Part shown: in pieces, positions 33,814 through 42,006 of the stretch | Layout: every line of letters starts with the position of its first letter | Position numbering within the stretch: the first letter of the stretch is position 1 | Assembly (NCBI RefSeq): GCF_009650995.1 | Contig: NZ_WHVV01000013.1 | Coordinates: 1 to 64,000 of the forward strand | Source of the DNA: Sporosarcina cascadiensis | GTDB lineage: Bacteria > Bacillota > Bacilli > Bacillales_A > Planococcaceae | Reading direction: 5' to 3' | DNA: 64,000 bases | The notes under the pieces: generated by a model | Told to the model about the DNA's origin: nothing | The model's database searches: none | The model's input: only the letters and a program-made list of their open reading frames with translations | Program-made: the position numbers and the translations under genes

Positions 33814-35967
33814 TTACTTTGGTTTGTCTTGTGAGTCAGGTTCTCTCCGCTGCGGGAGCTCTACCCCCAATTTCTCCAGTTGTTTTTTTGCCTCTTCCGA
33901 TGTAATGGAACCATCTCTTTGCTGTTCCAGAATGCTTTGGACTTGTTCTCTTGTCTCTTGATCTAAATCAGCGAATGGATCTTCCTTTCCCTGAGGCGGC
34001 AGTTGTTTGTCCCCATTGGCTTGCATTCCATCTGGACGATCCATGCCGTCTTGAGCACCTTTTCCGCCTGGACCGCCCATACCGCCAGGTCCGACACTTT
34101 TCGTGGTGGTTATTCCAGATTCATTAAGCCATGTGACAGAATCTGAAATCAAAAACTCCGTTGTTTTTTCCCCTCCTGAATAGTCTCCACCTTCATAAAG
34201 ACCGTCACTTTCTTTGCCGGAAGATATTCCTCCTGAAGAAAGAGTGTAGGAACCATCTTTTGCTAAGTCAGGTGAACTGATGACGATTGATTGATAATCT
34301 TTTTCGGGTGCAAACGTTACGATATTCTGCCCTTCACTATCCTCTAAATGAATCAAAGTTCCTGCCGTTTGGGTTTTCGGATAGCTCATCAAGATGGTAT
34401 TCTGAGTTGATTCTTCTGAAGTAGCCATCGCCATCCCGGAACTTCCTGCAGCAATCAATACACCGCCGCTTATCTCAAAATCTTGGTCATAATCCAAAGC
34501 GCCATTGCCGTTATTCGTTGGCCCATTAACAAGTACTGTACCGCCTGTCATCGAAATGGAACCATTCGAATCAAGTCCGTCCCCGTCTGCATCGACATAA
34601 ATATAGCCTCCGCTAATCGAAAGCAGACGGTCAGAAGCAGCTGTTTGTTGTGCAGTCTGATCTGAGTTCTCGCCGCCGCTAATATTAATGCCGTCATCTA
34701 ATGCCTTCAGACGAACTTTTCCGTCTGAGATAGTGATCGCTTCACTTTCTATCCCTTCATAACTCTTCGTGATATCGATACTGCCTCCTTTGATCAGGAT
34801 GGACGTATCTGCGTGAATTCCGTCATCACCCGCAGCCACTTGTAAATCGCCGCCCGTAATCGTGATAGAATTATTGCTGTGAATTGCATCGTCAAATGAA
34901 TCAACAATAATTTTCCCTCCGCCAATGGCTACTTCTTCATTAGCCTTCAAACCTTTTGCACTCAGAGTGGAAGAATCAGTGCTTTCATCTTTGGTGTCAG
35001 AATCCATTTCTCCCACTGCCGCCCGATCCATTCCGGTATTCTTTATATTTTCAGAACTGCCGCCTCCTGAAGAAACAGTGAAATCTCCGTCCGCAATCAG
35101 CAGGGAAGTCTCTGCTTGAATGCCATCGTCAGCCGTCAGAATATCAAAGGTGCCTCCTTCAATCGCAATGATTCCTTTTGAAACGTCTTGATCATTGGTT
35201 GATTTCATTCCATCTCCGTCTGCTTCAATATGAATACTGCCATCTTTTACAGCGAGGAGGTCCCGGCCCAGCATACCGTCGTCAACAGCATGAATCTCCA
35301 TGTTGCCGCCCGTGATTTTTAATTGGTCCTTACTAGTGATCCCGTCATTAAAATTAGCATTGACAACAAGCTTTCCGCTGCCATTGATCGTCAAATCATC
35401 CTTACTGAATAACGCGGCATTCGGTTCATCTTCCTCTGAATTCTCATACACATAATTTTCACCGTCAGATAAGACGTTTTCAGTGCCCTCCTCTAATGAA
35501 ATCACAGTTTTTTCAGCTTGTTTTACATAAATAGCAGAAGAAGTAGAAGAATGAATCTCTGCTCCATCCAGTACTAACCGAACTATGCCGTCGTCTTCCG
35601 TCTCTACGATGATTTGTCCGTCATCCAGCTTGCCTTGGATCGTATATACGCCTGCCGACTTGATCGTCACTGTATGTTTATCACTGATTACGACTCCATC
35701 ACCTTTTGAACTGGCACTGCTGCCGTTCAACTGAATAGACGTGGCATTTTCCCAATCTGAATAAAAATCTTCATCGGCATACTGCACTTTCTCGCTGATT
35801 ACACTCGCTATTTCCTGATTGCCGATCGTACTCAAGCTTTCGGCTTTAACTATAGCCTCGCTTGTATTTTTCACGCTAGCCGAATCATTGCTGCAAGCAA
35901 ATAAAAGTGAAGTGCACAAAAGAGAGGCGGATATCTTCATAAATCTTGATTGTTGTTTTCTCATCAT
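33814..35967 (-). CDS. Cthe_2159/DUF4353-type beta-helix lipoprotein
   Basis: A 717-residue secreted lipoprotein (lipobox-like L-L-F-A-C near residue 25). The body is a repetitive parallel beta-helix in which units of the kind I-x-G-G-x-x-x-I-x-A-x-D-D-G-I-H/Q recur at least ten times, the pattern of the Cthe_2159 family, whose founder binds polygalacturonate and calcium. The last 110 residues are low complexity (G-P-G-G-M-G-G-P-G-G then acidic and Gln-rich), perhaps wall-spanning. Its promoter has the same direct repeats as the VTC-DUF4956 operon, so the genes likely act together at the cell surface. The biological ligand is unknown. Confidence 0.75.
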   Translation of the reverse strand: MMRKQQSRFMKISASLLCTSLLFACSNDSASVKNTSEAIVKAESLSTIGNQEIASVISEKVQYADEDFYSDWENATSIQLNGSSASSKGDGVVISDKHTVTIKSAGVYTIQGKLDDGQIIVETEDDGIVRLVLDGAEIHSSTSSAIYVKQAEKTVISLEEGTENVLSDGENYVYENSEEDEPNAALFSKDDLTINGSGKLVVNANFNDGITSKDQLKITGGNMEIHAVDDGMLGRDLLAVKDGSIHIEADGDGMKSTNDQDVSKGIIAIEGGTFDILTADDGIQAETSLLIADGDFTVSSGGGSSENIKNTGMDRAAVGEMDSDTKDESTDSSTLSAKGLKANEEVAIGGGKIIVDSFDDAIHSNNSITITGGDLQVAAGDDGIHADTSILIKGGSIDITKSYEGIESEAITISDGKVRLKALDDGINISGGENSDQTAQQTAASDRLLSISGGYIYVDADGDGLDSNGSISMTGGTVLVNGPTNNGNGALDYDQDFEISGGVLIAAGSSGMAMATSEESTQNTILMSYPKTQTAGTLIHLEDSEGQNIVTFAPEKDYQSIVISSPDLAKDGSYTLSSGGISSGKESDGLYEGGDYSGGEKTTEFLISDSVTWLNESGITTTKSVGPGGMGGPGGKGAQDGMDRPDGMQANGDKQLPPQGKEDPFADLDQETREQVQSILEQQRDGSITSEEAKKQLEKLGVELPQRREPDSQDKPK

Positions 35968-36014
35968 TAAGCTCCTTATCCTGAATAAGATTTCATCTAA
36001 TTTGTAAGATGATA

Positions 36015-36063
36015 TTTTGCTGTGATTCCTATTATTCAGGAAGAACCTTAAACAAACCTTAAA
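36015..36063 (-). promoter_or_regulatory. Direct-repeat regulator box of the beta-helix gene
   Basis: On the minus strand TTTAAGGTT occurs twice with an 11-bp period (36063-36055 and 36052-36044). A TAATAG -10-like element follows 9 bases later, and then GAATCACAGCAAAA (36028-36015). The same TTTAAGGTT pair and the same GAATCACAGCAAAA occur in front of the VTC gene at 38181-38237. Eleven-bp direct repeats are typical sites of PhoB/OmpR-type regulators, one of which is encoded next door. Confidence 0.65.
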
Positions 36064-36162
36064 AAATGATATGTTGATTTAAAGTTTGCTTTTATTCGAG
36101 TTAGTTTTATAATCGTACGTAACCAGAAGCGACTGTGAGTGATGAAACGAGAGGAGCACTAT

Positions 36163-36849
36163 ATGAAACTGCTGATCATTGAAGATGACAAATATCTTTC
36201 TGAATCAATTTGCGATATCACTAAGGAAATATTCGATGTGGAGCAGGCGTACGATGGGGAAGAAGGTCTGTTTCTTGCAGAACAGAATATTTTTGATGTC
36301 ATTATCCTGGATATTATGCTTCCTTATTTAAACGGCTATGAAGTATTGGATAATTTACGAAAGAAAAATATTACGACTCCAGTCATTATGCTGACAGCCA
36401 AAGACGGAATTGATGATAAGATTAAAGGTTTTAAGGTCGGAGCGGACGACTATTTGGTGAAACCGTTCCACCGGGAAGAATTGTTATTGAGGCTCGAGGC
36501 CATGGTAAGAAGAACAGGTGGCTTATTTAAAGAAAATATCCTGACATTTAAAGAATTACATCTGCATATAAAAAATAAAACTGCCGAGATACACGGGAAG
36601 GCCCTTAAGCTGAATGGAAAACAATTTGATTTGCTGGAGTACTTGGTGAACAATAAAAATGCTATTTTGACGAAGGAACAGATATTTGACCGCATATGGG
36701 GATTTGAATCTGATACTTCCACGACTGTGGTCGAAGTATACGCCAGCAATTTACGGAAAAGTTTAAAGGTATTTGGTTATGATCAATACATCAAGACTTT
36801 CCGCGGATTAGGTTATATGCTGGAAGACCGCGGTGAAGGAAATGTTTAA
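36163..36849 (+). CDS. OmpR/PhoB-family response regulator of the VTC module
   Basis: A 228-residue regulator with receiver (D50 in I-I-L-D-I-M; Lys in L-V-K-P-F-H) and winged-helix domain (F-D-L-L-E-Y-L and T-V-V-E-V-Y-A-S-N-L-R-K). The ATG at 36163 with GAGAGGAG upstream is preferred to the in-frame ATG at 36139. It overlaps its kinase gene by 8 bases and lies between the beta-helix gene (divergent) and the VTC-DUF4956 operon. It is the obvious candidate to bind the TTTAAGGTT direct repeats. Confidence 0.92.
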   Translation: MKLLIIEDDKYLSESICDITKEIFDVEQAYDGEEGLFLAEQNIFDVIILDIMLPYLNGYEVLDNLRKKNITTPVIMLTAKDGIDDKIKGFKVGADDYLVKPFHREELLLRLEAMVRRTGGLFKENILTFKELHLHIKNKTAEIHGKALKLNGKQFDLLEYLVNNKNAILTKEQIFDRIWGFESDTSTTVVEVYASNLRKSLKVFGYDQYIKTFRGLGYMLEDRGEGNV

Positions 36850-38140
36850 TAGACTAATCTTCAAGAAGCAGCAGCTGACATTCATGTTTCTTAATTTGAT
36901 CGCATTTACAGTGATTTTTACGATCTTCAGCATTATTATTTTCAGCCAAGTGCAGAACACGCTATTCTCGAAAACAGACGAAGAACTTTTGTCATTTAAA
37001 GAGAGATTGACCGGCAATAATCCGGAAAGTCTGAGGCTGCCTCCTAAAGAAGGTAACTTAAACCCGCCTGCACGGACTGATGAGAGGCAAAAAGGTATGC
37101 TGAATCCACGAATGATTGTCATTCATTGGGACGGGTCGGGGAATATTCTGAATGAAGATGAAATCGGAACATTATTTTATGAAAATTATTTAGAAAGTTA
37201 TACGTTGGACAAAACGAATTTGAACGAGATTACAATGACGAAAATCAGTGATCTGTACCACTTCAGATACATTCTTTTTGAAGATCAGAATGATCAGGAT
37301 CAAACGGTCTTTACACAATTGATGGTGAATGTCGATGCAGAACAAACGATTATTGCCAACTTTGAAAAACTGATTATTATCTGCTCGGTAATCTTTATCG
37401 TTCTTTCCATTTCTGCGAGTTTCATTTTATCCAGAAAGATGATGAAGCCCATCATTCATTCTTGGAACAAGCAGGCGGAGTTCGTAGAAAACGCGTCACA
37501 TGAACTTCGAACACCTTTGACGATTATCCAGAATAAATTGGAACTTCTTCTCACGGTGCCGCAGGAACGAATTGCAGACCGTTTTGAAAACATCGCGTTA
37601 AGCCTATCGGAAACAAGGCGTTTATCGAAACTAACTTCCGACTTATTGACTTTGGCCAGAGCGGATTCTGCAGAGACGCAAATTATAAAGCAGTCCATTC
37701 ATTTGGATTCATTCATCGAGAATATATGCGCGCCTTATCAGGAAATTGCCGAATCACAGGAAAAGCATTTTACGCTAAGTTGCCAAAGCCCTTTTACGAT
37801 AGAAGCAGATGAAACACGCCTTCATCAACTGGTAGTGATTTTATTGGATAATGCCTTAAAATATACAGGTGAAAACGACAGGATCAGCGTGAAAACCTAT
37901 ACGGAAGATCTAAAAGCAGTAATTGAAGTCAGCGATACGGGAATCGGTATCAGAGATGAAAATATTGGCCATGTGTTTGATCGATTTTATCGGGAAGACA
38001 AAGCAAGGACTAGGGAAACGGGAGGAATGGGACTGGGATTATCCATTGCTCAGTGGATTGTATCGATGCACGATGGGACCATTCAGGTGAAAAAGAATCA
38101 GCCGGCAGGTTCTATCTTTATAGTCAAGCTGCCAAAGTAA
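36842..38140 (+). CDS. Sensor histidine kinase of the VTC module
   Basis: A 432-residue kinase: membrane helix (about 12-35), extracytoplasmic region (about 36-175), second helix (about 178-200), DHp with His near residue 220 (A-S-H-E-L-R-T-P-L), and HATPase domain (D-N-A-L-K-Y-T; D-T-G-I-G-I; G-M-G-L-G-L). There is no clear HAMP domain, as in many OmpR-partner kinases of Firmicutes. It is translationally coupled to the regulator (overlap 36842-36849). Confidence 0.9.
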   Translation: MFNRLIFKKQQLTFMFLNLIAFTVIFTIFSIIIFSQVQNTLFSKTDEELLSFKERLTGNNPESLRLPPKEGNLNPPARTDERQKGMLNPRMIVIHWDGSGNILNEDEIGTLFYENYLESYTLDKTNLNEITMTKISDLYHFRYILFEDQNDQDQTVFTQLMVNVDAEQTIIANFEKLIIICSVIFIVLSISASFILSRKMMKPIIHSWNKQAEFVENASHELRTPLTIIQNKLELLLTVPQERIADRFENIALSLSETRRLSKLTSDLLTLARADSAETQIIKQSIHLDSFIENICAPYQEIAESQEKHFTLSCQSPFTIEADETRLHQLVVILLDNALKYTGENDRISVKTYTEDLKAVIEVSDTGIGIRDENIGHVFDRFYREDKARTRETGGMGLGLSIAQWIVSMHDGTIQVKKNQPAGSIFIVKLPK

Positions 38141-38168
38141 GAGATCACATAGTGTGATCTCTTTTTTA
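38140..38168 (+). terminator. Terminator of the two-component operon
   Basis: AGAGATCACA / TGTGATCTCT with a 3-base loop, followed by TTTTTT. It separates the regulators from the VTC operon. Confidence 0.85.
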
Positions 38169-38180
38169 ATACCGAATTTC

Positions 38181-38237
38181 TTTAAGGTTCATTTAAGGTT
38201 CGCCATTTAATATAGGCTTTATAGAATCACAGCAAAA
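38181..38237 (+). promoter_or_regulatory. Direct-repeat regulator box of the VTC-DUF4956 operon
   Basis: TTTAAGGTT at 38181-38189 and 38192-38200 (11-bp period), a TAATAT -10-like element at 38208-38213, and GAATCACAGCAAAA at 38224-38237. This duplicates the promoter region of the divergent beta-helix gene. Confidence 0.65.
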
Positions 38238-38251
38238 AGGAGCAGATTACT

Positions 38252-39061
38252 ATGGCGATTGAAATCTTCAGCAGAAAAGAACAAAAATACTTAATCACTC
38301 GACGCCAATACGCCGAACTAACAGAACGGATCGGACCTGTCATGCGTAACGATAAAAATGGAATCGACGGAAAATACTCGGTCACTAGCTTGTACTTCGA
38401 CAATGCAGAAAAAGGAATTTATTTCGAGACGAAAAATAAATTGAAGTACCGGCAGAAACTGCGCTTGCGTGTCTATAACGATGCGGATCTCTACAGTACA
38501 GCTTTTTTTGAGGTCAAACAGAAACATCAGAAAGTGGTCAATAAACGACGGATGCTGCTGCCGCTTAAAGAAGCCTACCGATACCTTGAAGAAGATGGCC
38601 AGGCAGGGCTAGATCAATATGAAACCTCAAATACGCAGGTCTTGAAGGAGATTGATTATTTCCGTACGTTCTATCGCTTGCGTCCCGAAATGGTCGTATC
38701 ATACAGCCGGCATGCGCTCCACGGCATCCATGATTCCGGACTGAGAATCACGCTTGATTTTGATTTACGCTGCCGCAAAGACGATCTACATATCGAAAAC
38801 GGCCCCTACGGAGAGTATTTCATAGATCCCGATCTTGTCGTATTAGAAGTGAAAGTTGATCACAGCGTGCCGCTTTGGCTTGCGCGTATTTTACAGGAGC
38901 TACAATGTGAACAGCGGAGCGCCTCGAAGTTCTGTACGAGTATGGAATTGCTGAGCGGAGATGTATTGCCGCAGGCTGACTATTTGGAACCGAAAGAATT
39001 AAAAGAACCGATTACAGGAGGAATAGAAAATGGATCAAATCACGAACTTGTTTTCATCTAA
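38252..39061 (+). CDS. VTC-domain (polyphosphate polymerase-like) protein
   Basis: A 269-residue cytoplasmic protein with the triphosphate-tunnel fold of the yeast VTC4 catalytic domain. Tunnel motifs on alternate strands are visible: E-Q-K-Y-L-I (substrate lysines), L-R-L-R-V-Y, F-F-E-V-K-Q-K, V-N-K-R-R, V-V-S-Y-S-R, L-R-I-T-L-D and V-L-E-V-K. The family is thought to make or bind polyphosphate from ATP, but bacterial members are poorly characterised. Its 3' end overlaps the DUF4956 gene by 32 bases, indicating tight coupling. Start ATG follows AAAAAGGAGCAG. Confidence 0.8.
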   Translation: MAIEIFSRKEQKYLITRRQYAELTERIGPVMRNDKNGIDGKYSVTSLYFDNAEKGIYFETKNKLKYRQKLRLRVYNDADLYSTAFFEVKQKHQKVVNKRRMLLPLKEAYRYLEEDGQAGLDQYETSNTQVLKEIDYFRTFYRLRPEMVVSYSRHALHGIHDSGLRITLDFDLRCRKDDLHIENGPYGEYFIDPDLVVLEVKVDHSVPLWLARILQELQCEQRSASKFCTSMELLSGDVLPQADYLEPKELKEPITGGIENGSNHELVFI

Positions 39062-39713
39062 TGGATTGGAAGGAAGCCCTACCATGTGGATGAGTATTAC
39101 CGCGATGGCACTGGCTGCTGTTCTCAGCTTAATTATTACGAAAGTATACCAAATTACGTTTAACGGCGAACGTTATTCGCAAGCCTTCGTTCACACGATT
39201 GTTATGATGAGTGTGGTCGTATCGGTAGTTATGAACGTCGTAAGCGATAATGCAGGCGTCGCATTTGGTCTATTCGCTGTTTTCTCACTCATCCGTTTCC
39301 GGAGTGCTGTCACGAACGCTAAAGATATTGCGTATATCTTCTTCGGATTATGTGTTGGGATGACTGCCGGACTCTTTCAGTTTCCTCTTGCCATCGCGTT
39401 GACGCTGTTTGCCAGTCTGATTTTCTACCTTCTGTACAAGGTCGATTACGGCAAAGGGAAAGATACGCAAATTCTAAAAGTGACCGTCCCTGAAAACTTG
39501 AATCACGAGAATCTATTTGATGATATCTTGAATGAAAAAACAGAAGCGTATCATCTTCGTCAAATAGAAACGACAAACTTAGGAACAATGATTCTTTACA
39601 CCTTTGCAATTCGAAGCAAGGTGGAGACCAAAGATCAAGAGCTGCTGAATGAAATTCGCGTACGCAATGCAAATTTGAAGGTGTCCCTTTCCTATTTGGA
39701 GATGCGGGACTGA
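39030..39713 (+). CDS. DUF4956 membrane protein partner of the VTC protein
   Basis: A 227-residue membrane protein with four predicted helices in the N-terminal 140 residues and a soluble alpha/beta C-terminus. The conserved family motif F-S-L-I-R-F-R-S-A-V-T-N-A-K-D-I-A lies at the end of the third helix. DUF4956 genes commonly sit next to VTC-domain genes in Firmicutes (from memory), and the 32-base overlap here supports a physical or functional pair. A role as channel or acceptor for polyphosphate or another polymer is only a hypothesis. Confidence 0.8.
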   Translation: MDQITNLFSSNGLEGSPTMWMSITAMALAAVLSLIITKVYQITFNGERYSQAFVHTIVMMSVVVSVVMNVVSDNAGVAFGLFAVFSLIRFRSAVTNAKDIAYIFFGLCVGMTAGLFQFPLAIALTLFASLIFYLLYKVDYGKGKDTQILKVTVPENLNHENLFDDILNEKTEAYHLRQIETTNLGTMILYTFAIRSKVETKDQELLNEIRVRNANLKVSLSYLEMRD

Positions 39714-39852
39714 GTAAAACAATGAATATCTGCAGAAGAAATGATTTCGTATTAAATAGAAGAAAGATCCTGCGCCCATTCAAATTCTCCAATGATGGTG
39801 AAAGTCTTTTTAAAGTAAACTTGCTTAAAAATAAAAGTATTGATTGAAACAG

Positions 39853-39895
39853 CCCCCTCTTGCAAAAATGATAATCAAGAGAGGGGTTTTTATTG
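39853..39895 (+). terminator. Terminator of the VTC-DUF4956 operon
   Basis: CCCCCTCTTG / CAAGAGAGGGG followed by TTTTTATT. The rest of the gap to 40310 holds a possible leader region (see 40094-40209) and nothing else I can support. Confidence 0.8.
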
Positions 39896-40093
39896 TGATT
39901 TTGTTTACTCATACTGGAATGCCAATATGGATAAATAAAATGGTTCCTACAATTATAGAAATACATAAACCTGACTTTCATAATGAAGAACTTTCTTAAT
40001 AAAGTCTAATAACGTATTCTGATAAATAGCCAAAAGCTATAACTATATACAAAAAAGCGATTGGTAATAGTTAGACGATTAAAATATACTTGC

Positions 40094-40209
40094 GGTAAGG
40101 TAATAGAAAAGTATGAAAGTTTTTACAACAACAATCACTGTAAAGGAGGCTCTTGAATTATTATCGCGCATTGTTACCTTATATTACCTTACCTGAAATT
40201 AAATGGTGA
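40094..40209 (+). promoter_or_regulatory. Leader region with inverted repeats and possible 18-codon ORF
   Basis: GGTAAGGTAATA (40094-40105) is repeated in inverted form as TATTACCTTACC (40182-40193), with a further TTACCTTA just before it. Between them AAAGGAGG is followed 6 bases later by a TTG that opens an 18-codon frame (40153-40209) whose codons include the TTACCTTA repeats. It precedes the TRAP transporter by 100 bases. It could be a regulator site, an RNA switch or a leader peptide. Confidence 0.35.
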
Positions 40210-40310
40210 AATGTAAGCGGTTAAATTTCCTTATAATAACAGAATTGATTAACACTAGTTTAGCAGATTATTAGACTAACTATTTTTATAAATAAAAAGG
40301 GGGCAATAAT

Positions 40311-41318
40311 ATGTGGAAGAAAATGATGATGGGTGCGGCGATGTCGCTGGCACTGATAGCAGCAGGTTGCGGCAGTGATAGTGAGAAGGCGGATGCCGGT
40401 TCTTCAGACAAGAAATATAAAATAACGATTTCAAACTCAGTAGAGGAAGATTCAGCACTGCACAAAGGCTTGATGGAATTTAAAGAAGTGGCAGAAGATA
40501 AGTCAGATGGCAGACTGCAGGTTGAGGTGTTTTCAAATGGTGAACTTTATGCTTCTGAACGAGAAGCAATCGAAGCAGTTCAGGCAGGAAATATTCAGGC
40601 TGTAAGCCCCGCGACTGCACCATTGACGAACTTCGTTAAAGAATTTATGGCGCTCGACTTCCTGTTCGTATTTGATGACGTAGATGATGCAAACGGCAAA
40701 CTGGATGGCGAGCTTGGAGATATCTTGAATGCAAAGCTGGAAGAGAATCAGCTGAAAGGTTTAGGCTGGGGCAGTGCAGGAATGACACAGATGACGAACA
40801 ACGTAAAACCAATCGAAACAATTGAAGATTTCAAAGGAATGAAGCTGCGTACTATGGAAAACAACATTCACTTGGACAGCCTGAAGGAGCTTGGGGCAAA
40901 CCCTCAGCCATATGCATTCGGTGAATTGTATTCGGCTCTTCAGCAAAATATCTTTGACGGCATGCAGACGACAGGTCAGTTGATCGAGAGCTCAAAAGTG
41001 TATGAAGTTCAAGATTATATGACAATCATGAATCACTCATTTACTGCAGAAGCACTTGTAATGAACAAAGCGTTCTATGATTCACTTCCTGAAGATCTTC
41101 AAAAGGTAGTCGATGAAGCAGGCGAAGCATTTACGAAGCACGAACGAGAAGTATCTGTTGAGTACGATGCGAAAGCAATGGAGCTTTTGGGAGAAACGCT
41201 GAAAGTAAATACGCTGCCTGAAGAAACAAAACAGGAAATCATTGAAAAGTTAAAGCCGGTATATGATAAGTACGAAAAAGAAATCGGTCATGATTTGATG
41301 GAATTAATTAGAGAATAA
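40311..41318 (+). CDS. TRAP transporter solute-binding lipoprotein (DctP type)
   Basis: A 335-residue lipoprotein (lipobox I-A-A-G-C at about 16-20) of the TRAP DctP family. Family features: the ligand-carboxylate-binding Arg in M-K-L-R-T-M, G-E-L-Y-S-A-L-Q-Q-N-I-F-D-G, and the long C-terminal helix. It captures an organic acid outside the cell and delivers it to the DctQM permease encoded next. The Arg in K-L-R-T-M fits a carboxylate ligand. The operon continues with an aminotransferase and a 2-hydroxyacid dehydrogenase, so a 2-oxo, 2-hydroxy or aryl-propionic acid is a reasonable guess. Confidence 0.88.
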   Translation: MWKKMMMGAAMSLALIAAGCGSDSEKADAGSSDKKYKITISNSVEEDSALHKGLMEFKEVAEDKSDGRLQVEVFSNGELYASEREAIEAVQAGNIQAVSPATAPLTNFVKEFMALDFLFVFDDVDDANGKLDGELGDILNAKLEENQLKGLGWGSAGMTQMTNNVKPIETIEDFKGMKLRTMENNIHLDSLKELGANPQPYAFGELYSALQQNIFDGMQTTGQLIESSKVYEVQDYMTIMNHSFTAEALVMNKAFYDSLPEDLQKVVDEAGEAFTKHEREVSVEYDAKAMELLGETLKVNTLPEETKQEIIEKLKPVYDKYEKEIGHDLMELIRE

Positions 41319-41340
41319 TAGTATAGTCAGACAATTTCTT

Positions 41341-41372
41341 CCCGGTTATCATACATTTTGATGATGGCCGGG
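41341..41372 (+). promoter_or_regulatory. Intercistronic hairpin after the binding-protein gene
   Basis: CCCGG.TATCAT / ATGATGGCCGGG, a 12-bp imperfect stem followed by a weak T-rich stretch. Such hairpins often allow more binding protein than permease to be made. Confidence 0.5.
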
Positions 41373-41502
41373 TGAAATTTTTCTCGCTTTCTTCGGTTAA
41401 CGAAATGATTTACTGTGCCAGGCGCAAACACGTTTCCAGGGCAGATAGGATAGACGAATGAAAACACCACGCTGGATATTGAATGAGTGGAGATGGTAAA
41501 CA

Positions 41503-42006
41503 TTGAAGAAGTTTTTACGCTTTATTGAAAAGTTTGAAGAAATATTCTTGGTTACGACGATGGCAGCCATTTTGCTGATGATTTTTTCCCAGGCTCTTTT
41601 CCGTTACTTTTTCGGCAGCGGTATTGTATGGGGAGAAGAATTTGCGCGGTATGTCCACGTTGCACAAGTGTGGATTGGTTCCAGTTTAGCCATTAAAATG
41701 GGCGGACATATCCGGGTAACTTTTTTGAGGGATTTAATGAATGATAAATTTAAAAAAGTTTTAGATTTATTATCTACATTTTTATTTTTCGCCTTTATGG
41801 CGTTTATTACTTATAAGGGTACGTTTTTTATTTTGCAGCTAATAGAGACCGGCCAAAAAGCCCCTTCAAGTGGAATTTTAATGGCGATTCCATATTCTGT
41901 AATCCCTCTTGGAGCTTTTTTCATGGCGCTTAGACTTATCCAGCAATTCAGAGGGATTATAAAAGGAGAACTGCTCGAAGAAGAGATTGAGGGGGTGGAA
42001 CAATGA
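41503..42006 (+). CDS. TRAP transporter small permease (DctQ type)
   Basis: A 167-residue membrane protein with four predicted helices, matching the small TRAP subunit. R-Y-F-F-G-S-G-I-V-W-G-E-E-F-A-R is the typical conserved stretch of DctQ proteins. The TTG start at 41503 has GGAG about 10 bases upstream. It overlaps the large-subunit gene by 4 bases. Confidence 0.9.
   Translation: MKKFLRFIEKFEEIFLVTTMAAILLMIFSQALFRYFFGSGIVWGEEFARYVHVAQVWIGSSLAIKMGGHIRVTFLRDLMNDKFKKVLDLLSTFLFFAFMAFITYKGTFFILQLIETGQKAPSSGILMAIPYSVIPLGAFFMALRLIQQFRGIIKGELLEEEIEGVEQ

Noticed and set aside
39319..39981. Long open frame antisense to DUF4956
   Set aside because: It has no ribosome binding site, is rich in Ser, Arg and Phe as in shadow frames, and is opposite a well-supported gene.
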